Source: Oncomelania hupensis (Eukaryota; Mollusca; Gastropoda; Littorinimorpha; Pomatiopsidae). Taken from it: a stretch of DNA of 64,000 bases. The translations under genes were made by a program, and so were the position numbers. The notes beneath the pieces were generated by a model that had not been told where the DNA came from, ran no database searches, and was given only the letters and a program-made list of their open reading frames with translations. The stretch spans positions 74,874,074 to 74,938,073 of the forward strand of contig CM072513.1 of NCBI GenBank assembly GCA_036898135.1. The letters are read 5' to 3'. Shown piece by piece: positions 28,329 to 41,189 of the stretch (positions are counted from its first letter, which is position 1; every line of letters starts with the position of its first letter).

Positions 28329-30338
28329 GAAGATTGCCGAGATAACATGCTTTTCATTTTCTCCCACATATTTTAAAAGCAAACAAGATGGTTTAGGCCA
28401 TTCAAATATATTTCCAGACCCTCGCACACATAGCTGAAAATCAGCATTTTCAAAAGTGTTAATGTTCGTGGCGATGTTGTGACTCTGATTTATACTAATG
28501 GAACAAACTGAAAGCATGGAATGATGGGCCACTTTCTGAACTATCTGCAAGCAAAATCTTTTAAAAAAATTAATATCAGTTGGGCCAAACTTTTATCTAA
28601 AGCACAAAGCGAGTTTATACTATTATTATCCTCATCGACCTTGACCAATGAGAAAGAGCCGCACTCTCCGCTGAGTGTGTGTAATGAGAGCGTGCTGATT
28701 TGTTATGCGCGCCCGCACGCCCGCAAACAAACACGCACGCACGCACACACACACGCCCACGCACGTACACACACACATACGGTGCAATTTATTTGAAGTG
28801 AAAAATTAATAAACAGTTAACTTCATAAAACTCCATCTATAATTTATAAATTTAGAAGGAAAATGTCAATAGGAAATACATACACTCTTTGGAAATACTA
28901 CATAATAGGGTTAAATTGGCAAAAAACACCTGTGAAGAAAATTAAACTTCTAAAAAAAAATGTCACAGAATTTCGTTGTAAATAAAAATAGAACCTCCAA
29001 GATTTGTCACTGGATAGAGAATAAAATGTTGTTGGATATTTAAAAATAAACAAACAAAATTTTTTTCCCGACTTGGACCGTACGACTCCGTTCCGAAGCA
29101 CTCTCCCCCTTCCTGACCCTCGTCCCAATGCCAGTAGAAATCCTCAACATCTATCGACGACTACCGGGGGTCGGGAGGGTGGTGCGAATGTCCGGATTAG
29201 GAAGTAATATCACAAGCGAGAGATCTGGGGAGAGTTTGCTGGGAACAAAAACCCTCACCGTCCCTGGAGCGGCAAGGTGGTTTATAGGTTCCAGGGAACA
29301 TTCCGCTTTGTGTGCTACTTTAGCTCGTTTATAAACCCACTATTCGTAATCTGTATTTCGTAACAGGTCTAGGAACTGTGTATGTTTGAAAACAATAACA
29401 GTGCATACACATTCCTTAAAAGTCGAATGGATTCTGTATACAGAGAGCATAATATTGCGCTGAAGAAATAGGATAAATGCAAAAAGTAAAAAAATTGCTT
29501 TTTTATTTTGTTGCATACCTTCCAAAATAACTAGTATTGATAATAATTGCAAACAATTCCGATAAATAATTATTGTTTTAATGTTTACAGAGTTATTTAC
29601 TATTTCCACAAAAGAGCAAAGTTCAAACATACAGTCAAACAGCGGTGTATGTGACCAGAACTGTTCACTATATACCAGCGACTACGGTGTTATCTTTGGA
29701 CGACCAATTCATAATACAACGACATTATAATAATTCATTAAGTAAGTCATACCAGTGCCACAATGAAGAAGCGTCATTGCCAGTATCGCGTTCTCTTAAG
29801 CTTGTATCTGCGGCATAGAGTGTTGCGCTATAGAAATTGCATTAATTGAACGTTAAAACTGGAGTGGAGTTTTTTGAAAACATAGGTGATTGTCACTGGA
29901 ATACTTTTCTTCACCCTAAAAGAGAGGTAAGCTTAGACCTGTATCTCAGAGGTGCGTTTTAGGCAACATGAACTGCAGTGCATGACAGTTGAAACACACG
30001 CATGTAAGCTATACATACATAATCAATCACTTACACATCTACACCAGTTCGTCAACATCTACGAGTCATTCTCTCGAACTTTCCTGCGAAACTTGCTTAC
30101 CATCCAGATCTTCACTTAGTTGTCTGTAGAACTCTGGCCTGTCGCTGAAATCGTCGTCGTCATCACCATCCGTCTTGACAACACCAATTTTCCGTTTTGG
30201 AGGAGCGACAGAAGGGTTGAGGGAGCTGTACGTTTTAGCCGTCAGAAACGATTTTGTCAGCGAATTTTTGCGAGGTACTGGCGTCCCCCCACCCCCTCCT
30301 CCTTCAGGTCTCTGTGACCCCGACGTCACTGTAGCCAT
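18593..30338 (-). CDS. LRRC74A/B-like leucine-rich repeat protein
   Basis: Exons on the minus strand: 30338-30101, 27949-27765, 23940-23833, 22260-22167, 21854-21805, 21345-21258, 20285-20200, 20016-19822, 19691-19596, 19405-18593. All splice sites are GT/AG and the parts join in frame to 1953 nt (650 aa). Residues 1-80 are low-complexity with a Gly run and a DDDDD stretch. Then comes [20 protein letters not shown], a signature of vertebrate LRRC74A/B, followed by about nine ribonuclease-inhibitor-type repeats of 28-29 residues ([85 protein letters not shown]). Single repeats coincide with single exons. The last exon encodes a 270-residue Ser/Pro/Gln/Asp-rich tail without a recognised domain. 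No signal peptide or membrane segment. Role unknown; LRR proteins of this type usually act as protein-binding scaffolds. Introns are crowded with nested transposons and microsatellites. Confidence 0.88.
20863..21150 (+). mobile_element. RTE-like element, 3'-end copy
   Basis: 5'-truncated copy that begins in the C-terminal coding part ([24 protein letters not shown]) and ends CGAGTTACGGAATAGGATAGG. It shares this 3' end with copies at 1240, 25347, 26243, 37707, 53697 and 62729. Located in intron 6 of the LRRC74-like gene, antisense to it. Confidence 0.9.
21354..21482. repeat. (CAT)n microsatellite beside a splice acceptor
   Basis: CATCATCAT repeats with small breaks. In the sense of the LRRC74-like gene this is (ATG)n, and it ends only about 9 bases before the acceptor of exon 6 (21345). 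Poly-Asp and poly-Met frames here are artefacts. Confidence 0.95.
21534..21622. repeat. Alternating CA/CG tract
   Basis: Nearly unbroken purine-pyrimidine alternation with three CGCGCG blocks inside CA repeats, in intron 5 of the LRRC74-like gene. Such sequence favours left-handed Z-DNA. Confidence 0.9.
22647..22665. repeat. Run of 19 G
   Basis: Homopolymer of 19 G within GGTGGAGGGG context; prone to quadruplex formation and to sequencing length error. Confidence 0.9.
22860..23356 (+). mobile_element. L2-like LINE, 3'-terminal fragment
   Basis: Encodes the end of a LINE ORF ([19 protein letters not shown] followed by [10 protein letters not shown] and a stop). Then come AAAGCGCTTTGTG and AAAGCGCTGTATAAATT and a (TTATTC)n tail from about 23268. 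A stem with GCGCT plus a TTATT microsatellite is the usual 3' end of L2/CR1-type elements. It is in an intron of the LRRC74-like gene. Confidence 0.8.
23357..23712 (+). mobile_element. L2-like LINE, internal reverse-transcriptase fragment
   Basis: Reads [23 protein letters not shown], a frameshift, [18 protein letters not shown] and [14 protein letters not shown], then degenerates before the GSVLGPVLF motif. It follows directly on the tail of the previous 3' fragment, so it is a separate insertion or a rearranged copy. Broken and non-functional. Confidence 0.8.
24826..25816 (-). mobile_element. Family B retroposon, copy 2, split by an RTE-like insertion
   Basis: Reverse-oriented copy of the 570-bp family: tail AGTTAGTTAGTTATTG at the low end, body 24840-25346, then a break, and the 5' end (ATTTATACAGAAAACCCCGG) at about 25771-25816. 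The interruption is the RTE-like copy 25347-25775. A (GAA)n tract follows at 25825-25878. Confidence 0.8.
25347..25775 (+). mobile_element. RTE-like element copy nested inside family B
   Basis: Starts at ACGCTTGCGAAACATGG (coding YACETW in the family), continues [18 protein letters not shown] and [11 protein letters not shown], and ends in GGGATAGGATAGGATAGG. Both sides are family B sequence. 5'-truncated; small deletions in the coding part. Confidence 0.9.
25825..25878. repeat. (GAA)n microsatellite
   Basis: About 54 bases of AAG/GAA repeat next to the nested retroposon. Confidence 0.95.
26243..26542 (+). mobile_element. RTE-like element, 3'-end copy
   Basis: Begins GGACAACACGATGACATGC and carries [16 protein letters not shown], an RGRKKK run and the common end CGAGTTACGGGATAGG with four GGATA units. 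5'-truncated, with one coding shift. Confidence 0.9.
26910..27478 (+). mobile_element. Family B retroposon, copy 3
   Basis: Starts near CCGGGGGTTTCAGTATAAAT, shares the full body with the other copies, and ends with an AATC tail (CAACAATCAATCAATCAAG). In intron 2 of the LRRC74-like gene, antisense. Confidence 0.85.
27585..27760. repeat. (TGTAT)n microsatellite pair
   Basis: TATTG/TATAG pentamer repeats at 27585-27655 and 27729-27760, the second ending only five bases from the donor of exon 2 of the LRRC74-like gene. Confidence 0.9.
28072..28327. repeat. (GAA)n followed by (TTA)n
   Basis: About 120 bases of GAA/AGA repeat (28072-28193), a 45-base unique spacer, then about 88 bases of TTA repeat (28240-28327), in intron 1 of the LRRC74-like gene. 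Poly-Arg, poly-Leu and poly-Ile frames are artefacts. Confidence 0.96.
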
Positions 30339-30981
30339 CGTTGCGTCACTCCTTTATGAGGTCACTGGGGGTCACAAAAACAACTAAATTTGAGGCGACC
30401 TTCTCATCGACAGTCACGTGTTATATTAGTCCTTCCAATGCAAACTTTGTGGCAGTTCCGGTTGCATAACTGTCACGATCGGCTTAATAGGTGTTGCGGA
30501 TCTGATCACAAAACACACCACTAGTGGAACTACATGCCTGTGAAAAAGCTCTTGTGTCATAACTGACCAAAACAACAACAACTACAACTGAAAACAGTGG
30601 AGGTAGGCCTACGTCAGTCAAAGAAAGAAATTACTGGAATCGATCTGCACGTCTATTACATCATTAAAATACAATACTTTTTTAAAATCTAGAGTTTCGA
30701 GGACTGTGGGAAAATCAATTACAGCGAAACTTCTGTAGCTGTAGGTCTACCTGTAAAGTTTGTAGAGCAATCGATTACCTTAATTCTATTAACATATAAA
30801 ATCAATAGTTGTTCTTGCACCATGCAAGTATTGGTGCTGGGCGGTGCTTTGATCTTAAGTGTTTCCACTGGCACCATGAAAGTGATATAGGTACACTTAA
30901 AAGCTCGGTTAGATGGACATTTTCGGATGCGTCTGTAAGTACAAATTCTCCCTAGACCCATCGTTAGCCTACAGCACATCA

Positions 30982-31053
30982 CAGGCACATTAACCAAGAA
31001 GAATGAACCCTCGGCGAGAATTGTGATTCTTCTTGGCTAATGCGGCTGTGCCT
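30982..31053. other. Imperfect 72-nt hairpin
   Basis: AGGCACATTAACCAAGAAG at 30983 onward pairs with ATTCTTCTTGGCTAATG and GCTGTGCCT on the right arm. About 21 base pairs, one A/C mismatch, a 6-base bulge on the right arm and a loop of about 22 bases. It has the size of a microRNA precursor but could equally be a MITE remnant. Confidence 0.4.
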
Positions 31054-31461
31054 ACACATTGCAAAACCATTTCAGAATGTTCGTCTTTTTTTAAGTTTAA
31101 AATTTTAACCGAGTTGTTGAATAGGCTTAAAAAGCGGACGGAGCCTTGTACCATAACCTAAAAGTACGATGCGGAGCAAGTGTTCAGCATCAAACAGCTG
31201 GTTAAACTATAACTGATTCTAAAATCACTTCGGGGAAGATTTAAAAAACAACAACAACAACAAGAAGAAGAAGAACCGAACACCACAAACGTTTTCATGA
31301 ACTAAAACACGCACGCACACACGCACGCACACAATCGCTCATACACACACTCAGCCGAGGGTACACAGTAGTATCATGACGTTCCTGAAATGCCATATAC
31401 GTTGTGCTGACAATGGCTCATATTTTGTCCCCCTTTTTAAGTACTTTTAAGTGTTCTAACA

Positions 31462-31484
31462 CTAACCCTAACCCTAACCCTAAC
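31462..31484. repeat. Short interstitial telomere-like repeat
   Basis: Three and a half units of CCCTAA (reverse TTAGGG), the telomere repeat of most animals including molluscs. Very short, so it is not a chromosome end. Confidence 0.85.
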
Positions 31485-32084
31485 GGATCATTGTTCTGAC
31501 GTCAGAACCAGTAGGTCTGTCAAAACAAGTTATGTAGATGTTCACTGGTTTGTCCAGATAACACCGTGTAAACATGCACACCCCTCTCCCACCCCCCACA
31601 CACACCAGAAAACACATAGCTTGAAAAACCGCACCAGCATCGTTCATGCATTGCCGGATAAAAGAACTGGCATTGCTCTGCATAACTCAACTATTGTTGG
31701 AGGGGATTAAAACGCGTGACGCAAACTTAAATGGCATTAAAAAAAGATCTGTTGGTCTTGAAGACAACGCAGCCATGCTAGGTATACACTGTTTATAATG
31801 ACTGAACGTTTTGCCTATTGTACTCCGGACAATGCTGCCTGGGACCTACATGTAGAAATGATTTTATTAAAGGTGGTTTAAATCGCTGATTAGAGCCTCT
31901 AAAAGTTTCAAGCTCACATATAACCACCACCGTCAACAGCGGAAACAACAACAACAACAACAACAACAAGTATAATTACTACAACAAAACAAAACGTATA
32001 AATTCCTCTGTCTCTCTTCCTCTCTCCCTCTCTCTCTCGCCTCTCCATCCCTCTCTCTCTTCCTCTCTCTCTCCCTACCGCACT

Positions 32085-32344
32085 GCTCAAGACTATGAAC
32101 GACATTATGTCTGCCTTGGATGGTGGTGACGTGTCCTTCCTTACTCTCCTTGATCTCTCAGCAGCATTTGATACGATCGATCATATCACGCTTCTTCAAA
32201 GCCTCCAAAACCTGTACGGCATCTCTGGGTCAGCGCTGGCATGGTTTGAGTCATACCTGATTGGTCGGACCCAGACCGTGCTAGTCGATGGCCAGTTGTC
32301 CGCACCTGCAGCTCTTTCTTATGGTGTTCCCAAGGATCTGTTTT
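32085..32344 (+). mobile_element. L2-like LINE reverse-transcriptase fragment
   Basis: Encodes MNDIMSALDGGDVSFLTLL, DLSAAFDTIDHITLLQSL, YGISGSALAWFESYL and IGRTQTVLVDG, and stops after SYGVPKD just where the PQGSVLGP motif should follow. Both ends are truncated. A CT-rich patch precedes it. Confidence 0.88.
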
Positions 32345-32944
32345 AGGCCGTCAAAAGAAAGTACGTAGAGGTTCAAGTGTTTGTCAGAATAAAGGCGTTT
32401 CTACCTAGCCACACTCTCACACACACACACACACACGCGCGCGCGCACACACACAGATCTGGACACATAAAGAATATCGACGACGGTCGACCTAACATCC
32501 ACAATAAAGACAATAGAAAATAGCACAGTGAAATAACGGTACAAAACAATTCAAAAGATTAAAGAACCAGTATAGAGTCAGTATCAAGACAATCAGAAGT
32601 TTTTGAATCGGGCGTGCTAACGTGTACAGTTCATGTGCATAAACAAAGCGTGGTTTGGCACAGACATTCAGAACACGTCAATAGCAACGGCATGAAGTAT
32701 AATACTAGGCCTGTCACAGCAAATCCGGTGAATAGACATTCAATTAGCTGCTATCTATTTAGATCGGCCAATTTTACCTTCAAGTATTGCGTACAAGTAA
32801 TGGTAGCCTACACTAGTCTACTTCAGTGATGAAAACGCAACATTACTTCAAAGATTTGACATTAAAATACATTTAAAAATTCGTCTCACCTATGACCAGA
32901 CACACAAAATATTATTTATTTCTTTGTTTTTAATTACTTTGTTC

Positions 32945-33010
32945 AATCCTTCTTATATAGCGCTTTTCCAACTCAAAAGCTGCTCAAGGCGCTGGCGGAT
33001 ACAGGATCTA
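32945..33010 (-). mobile_element. SINE/L2-type 3' tail fragment
   Basis: CTTATATAGCGCTTTTCC followed by AAAGCTGCTCAAGGCGCTGG resembles the tail part of the SINE at 59575-59755 and the GCGCTATA tails of the L2-like LINEs. No tRNA-like head is visible here. Confidence 0.5.
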
Positions 33011-33959
33011 ACTCAAGCCACCTGTCCATCCTTGACATCACACACATTAAAATCTTTTTTCGTGGAATTAAAAAAATAGTCTTCTATTTGGAATGCAGCC
33101 TACACAATCGCTTTCGACAAAAAGAAAAAACGTTCAGGATCATTGTGTACGTCTATAATACAAGTGTATGTCCTATAAGCTAAAAGAACACTCCTGGAAG
33201 TACGAACCTTCCCTAGCACTGGAACCACAAAAGGAAAGAACGACCACAGAACGTGCGAACACCTTTTGAAATTCAGGGGGACAGGCTTTAACAAGGAATA
33301 CAATACTGATCAAGCAGACGATCGATTTGGTATTGGACACGAAGATTTATTTTTTTTTTTAAAAAGAGGGAAAAGTCAATGGACAAACATTATACACTTT
33401 ACGCTGGTCGGTAAAACAATTTACACCACTATTATTTTATGCTGAGTATTTGCACCGCACTAAATTACAGACCGCTTGCCATTCTGTTGCTGACTACTCT
33501 GACTGGATACTCTATCGAATGACATCTGACATTCAGGGTTACGATTATTGCACCTCTTAGCACTAGTATTCCAATGTTTGTTTAACTATTAAAAACCCCG
33601 TTGATGCAAGTGGAAAAGAAGTTAAATAAATTGATGTTGGCATAGCTCGGACATTTATGAAAATATAGTGCGCCAACGTACTTGGTCACTATTATCCAAT
33701 AACATACGTGCACGGGACTACACCTAAGCAAGTTGTAAATTTGTAAGAAGTCTTGCATTGCGGAAAATTGATCCTTATTTCTGATAGTTTATCTAAATTG
33801 AAAAAAAAGGTTATAGTACAAACGAACATCGAAGTGTAACGTCTACAAAAAAACCATTGGCGATATGGCAGACAAGGGGGATAACCCTCGTAGAGGAAAG
33901 GGATAGGGACCCAATTCAAAACTGAACCACCAGAGCAAATCATAGTGCTAGGATGGATA

Positions 33960-34064
33960 GTGAAAATTGGCCACTTTTATCTCGCCCACCACCGGATTCG
34001 AACCTTGGTCATCGGTGTGCCAGACGAACGTCCTATAAGCTTAGCACTGAGCTACAGCTGTGGG
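33960..34064 (-). mobile_element. tRNA-derived SINE head
   Basis: On the minus strand an A box (TGTAGCTCAGTGC, about 34043-34056) and a B box (GGTTCGAATCC, 33994-34004) are spaced as in a tRNA gene, but the anticodon and variable regions do not fold as a real tRNA. The SINE body probably continues to lower coordinates; its end is not clear. Confidence 0.65.
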
Positions 34065-34131
34065 TTTAAATTATAGTACACGATCTGTAACGGTAAAGGA
34101 TACATCGAGAATGCATCACCCATTGGTAAGA

Positions 34132-36365
<2,234 letters not shown>

Positions 36366-36424
<59 letters not shown>
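36366..36424. repeat. (CT)n microsatellite
   Basis: About 59 bases of CT repeat. Confidence 0.97.
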
Positions 36425-36426
<2 letters not shown>

Positions 36427-36772
36427 CCTCCTTCAGCCCAACCTCTCTCTCTTCCCTTCTTTTGAATTTGTATGCCGATCATCAAATCACCCAGTGGCCA
36501 TCGTACATTGTTTGAGATCGTTTGACATGCCTTGTAACGTCCTTTCATGCCCTTGTTGCGTGCTGTGACGACTTGCTGTAAAATCTTGGCCGGTGGCCCT
36601 TCCCCATTCAGCCAGCCGTGAATGATAACGTGAAGCCATTGTGGTATTTTGTATGAATCATTACGATACACCTAAAGTGTTTTGCTGCCTGCCCCAAAAC
36701 GGTTCTTTTCATGTCAGAGATGAGAAACTCATTATGTGCAAAATGATTTGACCATGGGATGAAGGTTTAGGT

Positions 36773-36836
36773 ACACATACATACATACATACATACATAC
36801 ATACATACATACATACATACATACATACATACATAC
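36773..36836. repeat. (ACAT)n microsatellite
   Basis: About 16 units of ACAT. Confidence 0.97.
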
Positions 36837-37706
36837 ACGCAAATATACACATACGCATGCACGACGCTCACACGGCTCGACCGCAGAAACGCACACAAGT
36901 TCTCAAAAACAGTTCACTCCAAAATGTCTAGATATCTTCTGCTTGTTAGCTCTCATTTATATGCAGAAATTGTACACCACGGACGAGAGTATAAACTGAG
37001 GTCTAGTCTGTGCATCATACAATCACTGATACTAGAGCTCCTAGCCCAAAGTGCACAAGGTGACAAGCCCATTCGAATGTATTTTCAAAACCTCAATATA
37101 AATCGCTGATATAAACCACAACTTTCAAATAGGTCAATTTTCGTAGATCTGTTCTGTATCGGTCGTTAATTAAAGAACAAAAAAAATTAATTTTCTTTTT
37201 AAAAGAAATCACCTTAACATACAATAACAAAAGCGACCTTCGGTAGGTCTACTCATCCCAGAATAGGATTACAGAAAGCACAGCCACTTCTTCTTTATTG
37301 CCTCTGTAAAGAAAAACTGCTTGGGAACGACCAACAATAAATAACAATAAAATCTAAGTCGTAGGTGCATGCAAGTGATAGTTTCTCGTCTGTGCACAAA
37401 TCCCACAGTAATCAGGGTAGACTATCATCTGATCTCTCCATGGCCTAATCAACCAATGGGTTTTAACAATAACATCCAGAGAATCTTTGACGACCGGAAG
37501 CTGCAGAACATGCGCAAAATCTGAACACAATGGCGCAACCTCTACAGGGGAGACGCTGGGTGTTCGTGAATGACAGAAACAAAAAACCACGAAGTTTTTA
37601 AAAGGAAATTTGTCTCTTGTTTCCATGCAGTGTAAGCTTAAATCACACTATGTTTAATGTCTATCTTTCGAGTTTAATGTTGCGCATCGGTCTGAAAATA
37701 AAGATA

Positions 37707-38221
37707 TAACACAAGGTTGAAGCCCATTTGGAAAGACAGGACTATTAGTCTACATTCCAAGGTAAGGCTGCTGCGCTCCCTTGTCATCTCCATCTCCCTA
37801 TACGCTTGCGAAACATGGATCCATCACAGCAGACCTACAACGAAGAATACAAAGCATGGAGATGAGGTGCTAGGCTACACGAAGACTTCTGGGCATTTCC
37901 TATACCCAGCACATCACCAACGACGAAGTCCGACAGACCATCACACAAGCCATTGGACAACATTATGACATGCTCGCAGTGGTGAAGAAACGTAAACTCC
38001 AATGATATGGCCACATCACCAGAGCATCAGGCCTTGCAAGGCACGGTGCAAGGAGAAAGAAAAAAGGGAGACAGAAAAAGAGGTTGGAGGACAACATTCG
38101 AGAATGGACTGGTTTGACACTAAACGAAGCCATGAGGACAGAGAAAGATGGAGTACACTGGTTAAACGACCATTTTGTGGTGCCCCAACGACCTTCGAGT
38201 TACAGAATAGGATAGGATAGG
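37707..38221 (+). mobile_element. RTE-like element, longest + strand 3'-end copy
   Basis: Starts at TTGAAGCCCATTTGGAAAG (family coding [21 protein letters not shown]), continues [17 protein letters not shown] sequence and NIREWTGL, and ends GAATAGGATAGGATAGG. Several small indels break the frame. It is flanked by unrelated DNA. Confidence 0.9.
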
Positions 38222-38657
38222 AACACAAGGAGACGCATGACCCACAGCAAAACACAATGTGTTAAAGGAAATATGTCTCTTGTTTTCATACAAAAACATT
38301 GCCGTGTGACGGCCGTCTTTATTCTCCATAACAACAACAACGAACAAAACTATACTTGATGCGAGAGACACAAAGTATGGGGGAGGATGAGGAAGGGATG
38401 GGTGGGGCGGAGGGGAATATCGAACAACCGATCAAGCACAACGTACTACCGTCGCGCTTAATCGTCCGTGAACACAATCCGCTTCCTGCAATCCATCCTA
38501 CTACACCTGTCTACTGTATACCCTACACGGCACGTACGCTTCCAGCTCGGAATCGTTGGCAGTCATCTCAAAGAAGGTGTTTCTGACCAAAGGCGCATTA
38601 AAACCAAGTAGAATTAAAAGAAAGAATTAGTGGGTCCTCGACAGCATAGCGGTGATA

Positions 38658-38765
38658 CCTCTGCGCTATCGAGGATCAGTTTCTACCTCTGCGATATCGA
38701 GGATCAGCATCTACCTCTGCGATATCGAGGATCCGCATCAATCTCTGCGATATCGAGGATCCGCC
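38658..38765. repeat. 28-bp tandem repeat, four units
   Basis: Units start at 38658, 38686, 38714 and 38742, each close to CCTCTGCGATATCGAGG plus GATC(A/C)GCAT. Each carries the palindrome CGATATCG (changed in unit 1). No coding frame is conserved. Confidence 0.9.
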
Positions 38766-39411
38766 CAAGAAAAGCCCGTTGATCCAAGCACGTCCTTACA
38801 GCATGCAGACTAGTTGCCCGCGCTACACAAATAAACACAGGTTTACTGGCGGCAGTTGAAAAAATGCTAAACGAGTAACCAATACCTGAAGACGCAGCAA
38901 CCACTCTCTTTAATTCGCTCTACAATGCTACCTGCATGCATGCTAAGGAAAGGGAGAGAGAGATAGAAAGAGAGAGGAAGGTATAGAGAGCCAAAGAGCC
39001 AAATAGACAGACAAGACAGACAGACAATGGGATGAGTGCTGAGAAAAAGAACGACCGAAGACAGGAAGGGGGAGCAAGGATAGACATCTAGTGCTAAGAC
39101 GGCTAACTTACCGCAAGCCACGTCTGCGGAAGACCTGATGGTGTATCAATCCTCCAAATGGAAGAAAGGTTGCGCATAAAATAATTCACTCATACAACTG
39201 GCAGAAAGCTACAAAACGCAATAGCTTGTGATCATCTTTTGTGCTGTATGAAATGGCTTATTAGCTGAAAAAGCACATAATGGTTTAATGAGGGAGAGGG
39301 GGGGGGGTATTTTATTTTATGTTATGCTATTTTACGTTAAGTTATTTTATTTATATATTTGATTTTAAACATTCAAACTTCACAAATGCACATAAATAGC
39401 CTATTGTCTGG

Positions 39412-39571
39412 ATAACAATTAGCATGCCTGAGAGATAAAAGTTAACACGTCTGAGGGATAACAAATAACACGTTTGAAATGGGGTGGACGGGTGGGGAGA
39501 GAGACACAATTAACATGTTTGAGGGATAACAATAACGTTAACACCTTTGAGGGGAACAATTAACACGTTAG
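39412..39571. repeat. Diverged interspersed tandem repeat
   Basis: At least five copies of a motif like AATTAACACGTTTGAGGGA (variants with AGCATGCCTG, CACGTCTG, CATGTTTG) at irregular spacing of 25-60 bases. No gene. Confidence 0.6.
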
Positions 39572-40480
39572 AAGGGGAAACATATGTCACAACAAAAAAA
39601 GTACTATAATTACGTACCAAAAAAAAAGATTGTCTACTCCATAATTATTGTAGTAAGTGTCACAACAGCTGTCCAGACCCAACCACTAGCATACGTAACG
39701 TCAGAATGGTCAGGCCAGGCTATACCAGGCCAACAAAACAAACAAAAAAAAGAGTCAAGACGAAACGTCTTCAATTAGCAGGAACAATAGTGGCGTTTTA
39801 CGGAACAGCTTAACGCACGCTCCACAACACACTGCACTGTGTGTACAATAACTTTCTACTCAACTTTTGTGACACTAAACACCCTATGTCCACAGTCTCG
39901 CTGAAGTGTGGTCTTTCTTGTACTACACTACCCTCATCAAAAGGTCTGCGAAACTAAAATCGTCAATATAGGCCAGTGCATCTGCTTTCCTAACTCTAAC
40001 CCAGATGGTAGCAATGTTTGTTCACACATTCTGAATAGCAAATTATGTTGTTCTCGTTTTGTCAAAGAGAAGGAGGATGGAAAAACGAAGGCAACATCAT
40101 ATAATTGCATTAGAGTCATTTGCTTACTTATTCTGTTCAGATTGTTTGTTTATCATTTTTCATTTATTTCATTTAATGTACACATCGTGATTTTTAGACC
40201 AGCAATCATAAAAGGTTATAATGTCATGTAACTCTTTTATTTTAAGTGATCCTATGCTGTTGCTTTAAGCTTTTGTTATAATCGATTGCACGTGATGTTG
40301 AAGAATTAATTTATATTTTATAATTACTCGCTCGTATTCGTACTTGCAAGATTCTGGTTCAATAACGGAATCACATTCCTGTTTAGCCAGCAAATCAATC
40401 CAATTTTCCGTTATTTTACTTTATTGCTTTTGTAAACAAAACCAATGACTGGTTTCGTGTTTTCCTTCTTGATCTACTTA

Positions 40481-40484
<4 letters not shown>

Positions 40485-40574
<90 letters not shown>

Positions 40575-40575
40575 G
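40485..40575. repeat. (CT)n microsatellite
   Basis: About 91 bases of CT repeat. Confidence 0.97.
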
Positions 40576-41068
40576 TGTTTGATCCATTAATGTGTGGCTT
40601 TATTGTCATTTGTCTTCATAAAAAACAAAACAAACACGTATATTTTCTTCACTATAGTTATAATAGACAAACTAATGGTGTATTGTGCAGCTACCTTACA
40701 GTGATATTTTTAGCTCAAAGAGCTGCTTCAGGTACAGTATGAAATGACGTTAGGCTAGCTCACCATGCTTGACATGTCGTGGAAATAACAGAATCGTTGT
40801 TGGACAGTACTATGTACACCATGCAAAGGGTATCCTATGCACCCTTGGCCCGAGCCTAGTAACGCAGTGATAAATTCTGATTGGCCCCAAAGGAAACGAG
40901 CAGCACGCGCTGATTGAATGCTCTTTCATCATTGGCCAAAGACATTCTCGTTTTTCTGCAGTATAACATAAACTGCTTTCCAGTGATATTGAGTATTTAC
41001 AACGCAATACAAAACACTGCAATACAATGTAATGCATTGCACATCCAAGTAATTGTCCTATAAAACAC

Positions 41069-41073
<5 letters not shown>

Positions 41074-41128
<55 letters not shown>

Positions 41129-41153
41129 AGGGGGGTGGGAATCAAGGGAAGGG

Positions 41154-41188
<35 letters not shown>
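41074..41188. repeat. (GA)n and (GT)n compound microsatellite
   Basis: GA repeat to about 41122, then a G-rich spacer, then GT repeat 41156-41188. Confidence 0.95.

Positions 41189-41189
<1 letters not shown>

Larger units (their letters stand above)
30339..32084. other. Intergenic DNA upstream of the LRRC74-like gene
   Basis: Contains a GTCACGTG E-box-like site (about 30412-30419) near the putative promoter, a long imperfect hairpin (30982-31053), a CA/GCAC-rich patch (31309-31345) and a short telomere-like repeat (31462-31484). No gene recognised. Confidence 0.5.

Noticed and set aside
33994..34056. tRNA gene (also at 45594-45656 and 59679-59744)
   Set aside because: A and B boxes are present, but acceptor and anticodon stems do not pair and SINE bodies follow.
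38658..38765. CRISPR-like array
   Set aside because: Tandem units without spacers, in an animal genome; it is a minisatellite.
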